Assembly (NCBI GenBank): GCA_049999765.1
Contig: JBNGIQ010009386.1
Span: 226,997 to 274,268 of the forward strand
Source: Phaeoceros laevis
Taxonomy: Eukaryota; Anthocerotophyta; Anthocerotopsida; Notothyladales
DNA length: 47,272 nucleotides
Direction: 5' to 3'
Positions 42,588 through 47,272 of the stretch are shown one piece after another; the stretch's first letter is position 1, and every line of letters begins with the position of its first letter. A program made the translations under genes and the position numbers. The notes below the pieces were generated by a model. It was given only the letters and a program-made list of their open reading frames with translations, was not told the origin of the DNA and searched no databases.

Positions 42588-43681
42588 CGTCCGTCGTTCC
42601 CACTTCACGCGCTGTCCGCAGGTTGCAGGGGCATAAGCAGGCGGTCCTCCTGCCACCACCAACCAGGCAGTGGGCGTTATGCTTCGAAGGCGGCATGCAC
42701 GTTGGTGCCACTTCACTTCCACTTCAGTTTTCCCCACGAGCTAGACTGATCGAGTTGACAGGTTGCAATACTTCGATTTCGCCTCAAATGCTCCTATCTA
42801 TGCAACACCTACAGCTCTGGCGCTTGCGCAACAGGATGTTGCCGTTGACATGCAGTGTGACCAAGTCCTCAGCTTTCAACTGGTTGCTTCAGATGGCATG
42901 TAGCTGCGTTTCTACGTTGCGGTTATATGTCCGTCAGCTGAGAACGCATTTCAGAGGGCTTCTAATGATCTCCAATTAAGCAGAACGCAAGGTTGAACCC
43001 TGCTTGTTTAGGAGATTTAGCTGCGTATCAAGACGTGGTGCTCTTTGTCTTCGATAATCCTTTGGCAGTTTGTGCGATGTGATCTCGGAAAAGCATGCGA
43101 ATTTTGGCGGTATACCCGACTGGTTGCTACTACTACACTGACTAATCCCGACTCCGACCCTTCTTGAGGAAGCTCCCTGCAGCTGATTGAGGAGCCAACC
43201 CAAGGGGCAGGTGCTCTTAAGTTGCATCCATCAGGTCCACGCAGATGCGTCAAGAGTGGTGCGGCAATTTGCCACCACTCCTTATTCTCAATGAAGAAAC
43301 AAAAACAGAGGGCACAGCTGCAATTTCCTCCAGCTTGATGGCCACCAAAAAGGCCAGAGACTAAGTCATGAGACAACAGCCAAGTGGCTGCTGACCGACA
43401 AGCTGGGAGCTGTGCCTCCAACCCTACGCAACTCCACTCCCACGCCTGCTGGTATGTGTGCTAGGTCAGCATCAAGAGTGAGTGGTGCCCAAGGATCCAA
43501 ATCTGTCACAAGTTCATCCTTATTCTCGATAAAGAAACAGAAACCAAACCCACTGCCACAATTGCCTCACATGATGGAAATCGAGGACAGAACCATAAAG
43601 AAACGACGAACTGGCTGCTGATCGGAAACTTGGAGCTGAACCCCATCTCCACTCCCGGCCCTATTGCAGCCTCATCTGTGG
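42588..43681. other. spacer between GMI1-like and ISD11, with a degenerate direct repeat
   Basis: It should contain the GMI1-like promoter and the ISD11 3' end. Two diverged copies of a segment (ATTCTCAATGAAGAAACA or ATTCTCGATAAAGAAACA, then CTGGCTGCTGA) lie at about 43282-43420 and 43523-43650. The longer frames here look like chance frames. Confidence 0.45.
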
Positions 43682-43939
43682 CTACGCCCCCAGTTCCATG
43701 ATGCTCTTCACTTGCGGCACATACAAGCGACTCAAGACGGCCTGCCGCTTTGCAACGTCCAGCTGCTCCACGCCGAACTTGAAGGCCTTCACCTGTTCCT
43801 GCCCCGCCAGCTCCCGGCTCTCCTCGAAGCCTTGGCGGCTCCTCCGCTTGATATACTCGCGCACATTGTAGTTGCTGAACTTGCGCGCCTCACGCAACAG
43901 CGCTCGGTAGAGTGCTGTCGAGCTCCCGGGCGCAGCCAT
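43682..43939 (-). CDS. ISD11: ISD11 / LYRM4-type LYR-motif protein
   Basis: The 85-residue protein starts at the ATG at 43937-43939 (MAAPGSSTALYRALL). The frame upstream is open but has no ATG. Residues 10-12 are the LYR motif. NYNVREYIKRRSRQGF, with its conserved aromatic residue and RR pair, follows at about 23-38. A C-terminal helix (VLSRLYVPQVKSIMEL) closes the protein. Length and layout match ISD11 (usually 80-95 residues). ISD11 binds and stabilises the cysteine desulfurase NFS1 with acyl carrier protein in the mitochondrial matrix and is needed for Fe-S cluster assembly. The single exon is intact. It is divergent from the F-box gene. Confidence 0.9.
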   Translation of the reverse strand: MAAPGSSTALYRALLREARKFSNYNVREYIKRRSRQGFEESRELAGQEQVKAFKFGVEQLDVAKRQAVLSRLYVPQVKSIMELGA

Positions 43940-44280
43940 TTCCACCTGTTGCAGCGCTCCCGTGAAACCCTGCCGTTCGCCTGTCACAGGACTGTGAACA
44001 GTGTGACCTCGCCCTCGGAAGGCACGGTACGACGGTGCTCACATTTTGAAATTGGTTTCCGTTCGCCCCAATGAACGAAGTAGCCGTTAACCTTTACTTC
44101 GTCACTCGTTTCCTCTGCCAAGTGCGACGCCTTGCCGCCTCCACGCTGCCTGAACTCTTTCGCCGCGGTGCAGGAGGCCAACCGCAGGAGACCACTGAAA
44201 GGATTGCAGGTGGGCAAGTGGGCAGTTTGGCAGATCACTACTGCGCGTAGAGATCACTGTGCGTCCATCACGCGCCACCG
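43940..44280. promoter_or_regulatory. 341-bp spacer between divergent ISD11 and F-box genes
   Basis: Both start codons face outwards from this spacer, so it probably acts as a two-way promoter. I see no clear TATA box or known motif. Confidence 0.5.
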
Positions 44281-46455
44281 ATGGAGTCTGCGGTTTGTGT
44301 GCGGGACGTGGTCGGTTTCATCATCCAGCGCCTCTCAGCCGCAACGGATTTGATCGCAGCAGCCTCCGTGTGCAGGTAACTCCTTCCGATGCCACGTCGG
44401 AGCCTGATTTTCTGTGTGCGGATCATGCTGTGAGGGGTATGGGAAAATTCGTCATCTCTTCTTGTGCTTTTTGGAGGAGCTGTATGCTTCAATTGAAGTG
44501 CCCACTGAGCTTCAATTCTCAATTTGCAGGACGTGGAGAGAAGTGGCGCTCGACTCCTCACAACTCCGACAGTGGTCATTGGATGACGATATTCCAGCCA
44601 GGGAGGGAACCAAAGCTTCTGTAACGCCTATGCACCCAAAGACACCCCCTCCCAAGCACTGGATCAACCCTGCCACGCATTCCCCTCTTGCCAAGTTCAA
44701 GACTCCAAGAAGCCTTCATTCTTCGCTCTTGGATCCGTTGGCTGCTGAACCTTTGACCCCGCAGTGGGAGGACACCTGCTGCTCTCCACGCACCCCGTCT
44801 CCGGTACATCCATTGACCCAGAGCAGCAACTTTCTGGACATGGTTGGTGAAAAACTGCTTATGGGCAGGTCAGTGGCACACGACTAACCTGCCTGCTGGT
44901 TCGATCTTGTACAGACTGGTATAACTTACGATATCCTTGTTTCTGTCTGCAGATTTCTCGGAGATGTGGATGTTAGCTCCTCACGGCTAAGTGACCAAAC
45001 TGTGCAGTAAGTCACGGATTACAGTGATCGTCGATCATGTCCTTGAACTGTAGGCCTGTTGGCCTTCATCACCTTAGCTGGGCCTATAAGGAGGAGTTAT
45101 TGACAGGTTGACATTCATGCTTACATATGACAGATTAATTCTGAAGAGCTGCCCTAGGCTACATACATTGCGTCTGCAACATGTGTGCGGTGGCAGAATA
45201 TCCAATCGTACCATTGGTTTCCTTCAAAACGGAGATATTCAATTTGAGAGGACAGGGTCCCTGGTCACCTACTGTGGCTGTGGCCAGCTGTCTGAGAAGG
45301 CTTTCACCGACATCCATAAGCTCTGCCCTGATCTGGCATCTGTCACTCTCGTGTTACAGGTAAGTTGGCTTGCCTCGATGCAAGCAATGAGCTTCCTCCA
45401 AAACTTGACTGAAGTTCTGTCGACGAGTCACCAATGGTCCAACTGATTCTGCTTGTGGGCATTGTCCAGCATGTGACTTTTCGAATGGTGTACCGCAAGA
45501 TCCTGTTTGAGCTAGGACGCCTGAAGAAACTTAACGTGCTCTCTATCGAGTTGAGGATGCCGTGAGTATACAGTTTCTGCAACCAATGTGGAATATATGC
45601 GAGAGCCTTCTAAGCAATCTGACTCATGCACAAAATGGCATGTTGTGCAGATGCTTTGGGCAATCGGTGAAGTCTGAGATCATATGGCAAGAACATGCGA
45701 GATGTGGGGACAGGGTATTTTGTCAGCAAGTTAACGTAGCCAGTAGTAGTTGGTGCATGTTGACAAGGCATCTTCTCTTCGAGTTCCCCCAAACTCCTTT
45801 CAAAATCTGTGATCTGCTGTCCTCTTTCAGGAATTGATGGCTTTAATCCAAGCCGGGCCTCCACCACTCCAAGCCATTGCACTCAACAGGTGTGTGCTAT
45901 CCGGAGATGCCCTATCAGAACTGTCTGCAGCTTGTCCCCAACTTGAGGTAAGGAGACTGCCATTTCTGGTAACCCACTTACCCGGTTACAACATTTTCTC
46001 CTATACTAAGGCTGTGTGTTCCTGGGAGCAGGCAGTCGATCTTCACGGTGACTTTGAGCCTACAGCAGAACCAGGGCTGCCACCTACTGTTCCTTTGTAT
46101 TTCAAGGTCAGAGTTGCTTCCAGTCAGATTTCCACTACCTTGTGTTCCTTCCCTTCCTTCCACTTTAACACCTGCTTGCCCTGCCCAGAACTTGACCTCC
46201 CTGACAGCTGCGGCGTTTGGCGTTTTCGAGGACCTTGAGAAGTGCAAATTCGAGGTGTGGGACCTGCCCACACTGAAGCGGCTACGGCTGGAGTCGATGC
46301 ATCCGCTTTCTCGCCACCACCTGCTCAGCCTGAAACGTGCTTGCCCAAAGCTGGAGAGCTTGCACCTCATCTGGAACACCTTCATCAGTACCCGGGAAGC
46401 ACACATGTACCCATTCACTGACGACCTTATTTGTGCCTTCTCTCTCAATCATTAG
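44281..46455 (+). CDS. F-box protein with degenerate leucine-rich repeats
   Basis: Exons read: 44281-44375, 44530-44868, 44953-45006, 45134-45359, 45470-45561, then 45831-45947, 46032-46106 and 46189-46455. The start ATG begins an F-box (VGFIIQRLSAATDLIAAASV, then CRTWREVA across the first intron). Exon 2 adds a Pro/Ser/Thr-rich linker with repeated TP steps (HPKTPPPK, LTPQWED, SPRTPSPVHP). Later exons hold Leu-rich repeats (LILKSCPRLHTLRLQHV, LCPDLASVTLVLQ, LKKLNVLSIEL, LTSLTAAAFG, LKRLRLESM, ACPKLESLHLIW). F-box/LRR proteins bind SKP1 and bring substrates to SCF ubiquitin ligases. All listed junctions keep the frame except 45561 to 45831, where two bases are left over, so an extra small exon or other splice site is needed. 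The substrate is unknown. Confidence 0.8.
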
Positions 46456-47204
46456 AGCTTGTCATTAGTATTGGTCACACAGTGGCAGACAAATTTCGTT
46501 TTGTTTCTGAGAATGGTGAGTGAGTTAAACCTCAGTTTGTTCAAGGACTGATCTAATTCATGACCTCTAGAGCTGGGGCTGGTGTATGCTACATTATACT
46601 CCAAAAGGTGGTCCTGCTGTTTTCTGCAATTGAAGTCCACAAGTTTGAAGAACCTGATGCACTGCTACGCTAACAGTAAGAGATTATTGAATCGTCTTGC
46701 CATCCCTCTGCGAACTTATGTTTATGGTTGGTGATGATGTTTGCGCCTTTTCCCTTTTCTTCTACCGTCCAGCTTGTGACACTGGTATGCTCTTGATCTG
46801 AAACCTGTGCTCTAACCTGCTGGGCACTGGCTTCACTTCGCGCAGCGATCACCCAGGCAAACATGATGCTAAGCACAAATACGGTCTGCGGGGCAGCCTA
46901 GCACACTACAGCTCTTCCCCCTCGCAACCGGCATAAATGGTGGCGCAATCCCATCATTTTTGTGCCTGCCGAAACAAGACTGCATGTCTATTCACAACTA
47001 ACTTGGATAGGATGTCACCCTTCTCCGCGTAGCACTCACGAGGTACTATTGTAGGGTGCGTACAAAGATCTCTGTGATACTCTTAACCTTAGTTGCTCCC
47101 TACGGCGAAATGCACGTACGTTTCGCCGTTTCACGGTACGTTTCCACTTTTGTAGCCGTCCGTTTCGGAAAGGGGGGTATACCCTGATTTATACTTCAAA
47201 AAGG
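46456..47204. other. 3' region of the F-box gene and intergenic sequence
   Basis: No supported gene. Near 47105-47170 the word TACGTTTC/CCGTTTC recurs several times (GTACGTTTCGCCGTTTCAC and similar). Confidence 0.4.
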
Positions 47205-47272
47205 GCGAGGAGGACGGCGTGGAGGAGGGCGAGGAGGACGGCGCGGGAGGACGGCGCGGGAGGACGGCGCGG
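47205..47272. repeat. GC-rich minisatellite at the window edge
   Basis: Units of 12-17 bp based on GGAGGACGGCG and GAGGAGGGCGA repeat five or more times and run to the last base, so the array continues beyond the window. Confidence 0.7.

Noticed and set aside
43017-43421. 134-residue minus-strand ORF between GMI1-like and ISD11
   Set aside because: Low-quality composition, lies in a degenerate repeat, no family resemblance.
1-47272. CRISPR arrays, operons, bacterial promoters
   Set aside because: The spaced repeats seen are tandem or inverted and lack unique spacers; the genes are spliced plant genes.
1-47272. tRNA and rRNA genes
   Set aside because: No stretch with a convincing T-loop and matching acceptor stem was found by eye; a tRNA scan would settle it.

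Overview
This is nuclear DNA from a land plant. The evidence is spliced genes with short GT-AG introns, a PLS-type pentatricopeptide repeat (PPR) organelle RNA-editing type protein, an Em-type LEA protein, a GMI1-type GHKL-ATPase/SMC-hinge protein, an ANTH clathrin-assembly protein, an ISD11 LYR protein and plant-type MITEs. The look of the PPR gene (intronless, many near-identical repeats, degraded relatives nearby) and the short introns of the long gene suggest a seedless plant (lycophyte, hornwort or a fern with a small genome). That placement is an inference; I cannot name the species. The sequence is a draft assembly with five N gaps, three of them flanked by the same short word on both sides.

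Layout. 0-2.4 kb: one possible minus-strand exon, then palindromic repeats and a 373-bp MITE with a 3-bp TAA target duplication. 2.8-3.5 kb: a small Em-like LEA gene with an ABRE and an RY element upstream. 4.4-7.3 kb: a three-unit tandem repeat and a small plant-specific hypothetical gene on the minus strand, probably with a long CT-rich spliced leader. 7.3-17.7 kb: mostly gene-free, with hairpins, three groups of tandem repeats, an Emigrant/pogo-like element and weak anonymous ORFs. 17.8-18.8 kb: a broken PPR gene cut short by a second copy of the 370-bp MITE family. 19.5-22.5 kb: a 2.97-kb element with long terminal inverted repeats that carries an unknown coding segment in two inverted copies; it abuts a relic coding a heptad coiled coil.

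From 23.7 kb the window is gene-dense. Minus strand: an intronless 1075-residue PPR gene with an N-terminal OSB-like PDF motif, head to head with a plus-strand nuclear-type basic/acidic protein; then an ANTH/CALM protein; then the ten-kilobase GMI1-like gene; then ISD11, which is divergent from a plus-strand F-box/LRR gene. These are not an operon. They serve separate processes: organelle RNA processing, endocytosis, chromatin and DNA repair, mitochondrial Fe-S cluster assembly, and protein turnover. The two head-to-head pairs (PPR with the 27.4-kb gene, and ISD11 with the F-box gene) share intergenic spacers of 438 and 341 bp and may share promoters.

The most notable features are the PDF-PPR fusion, seen intact and in a second degraded copy; loss of the DYW domain by an apparent frameshift exactly at its start; the long-TIR element with a self-derived inverted insertion; and an ANTH domain that has lost two conserved lysines.
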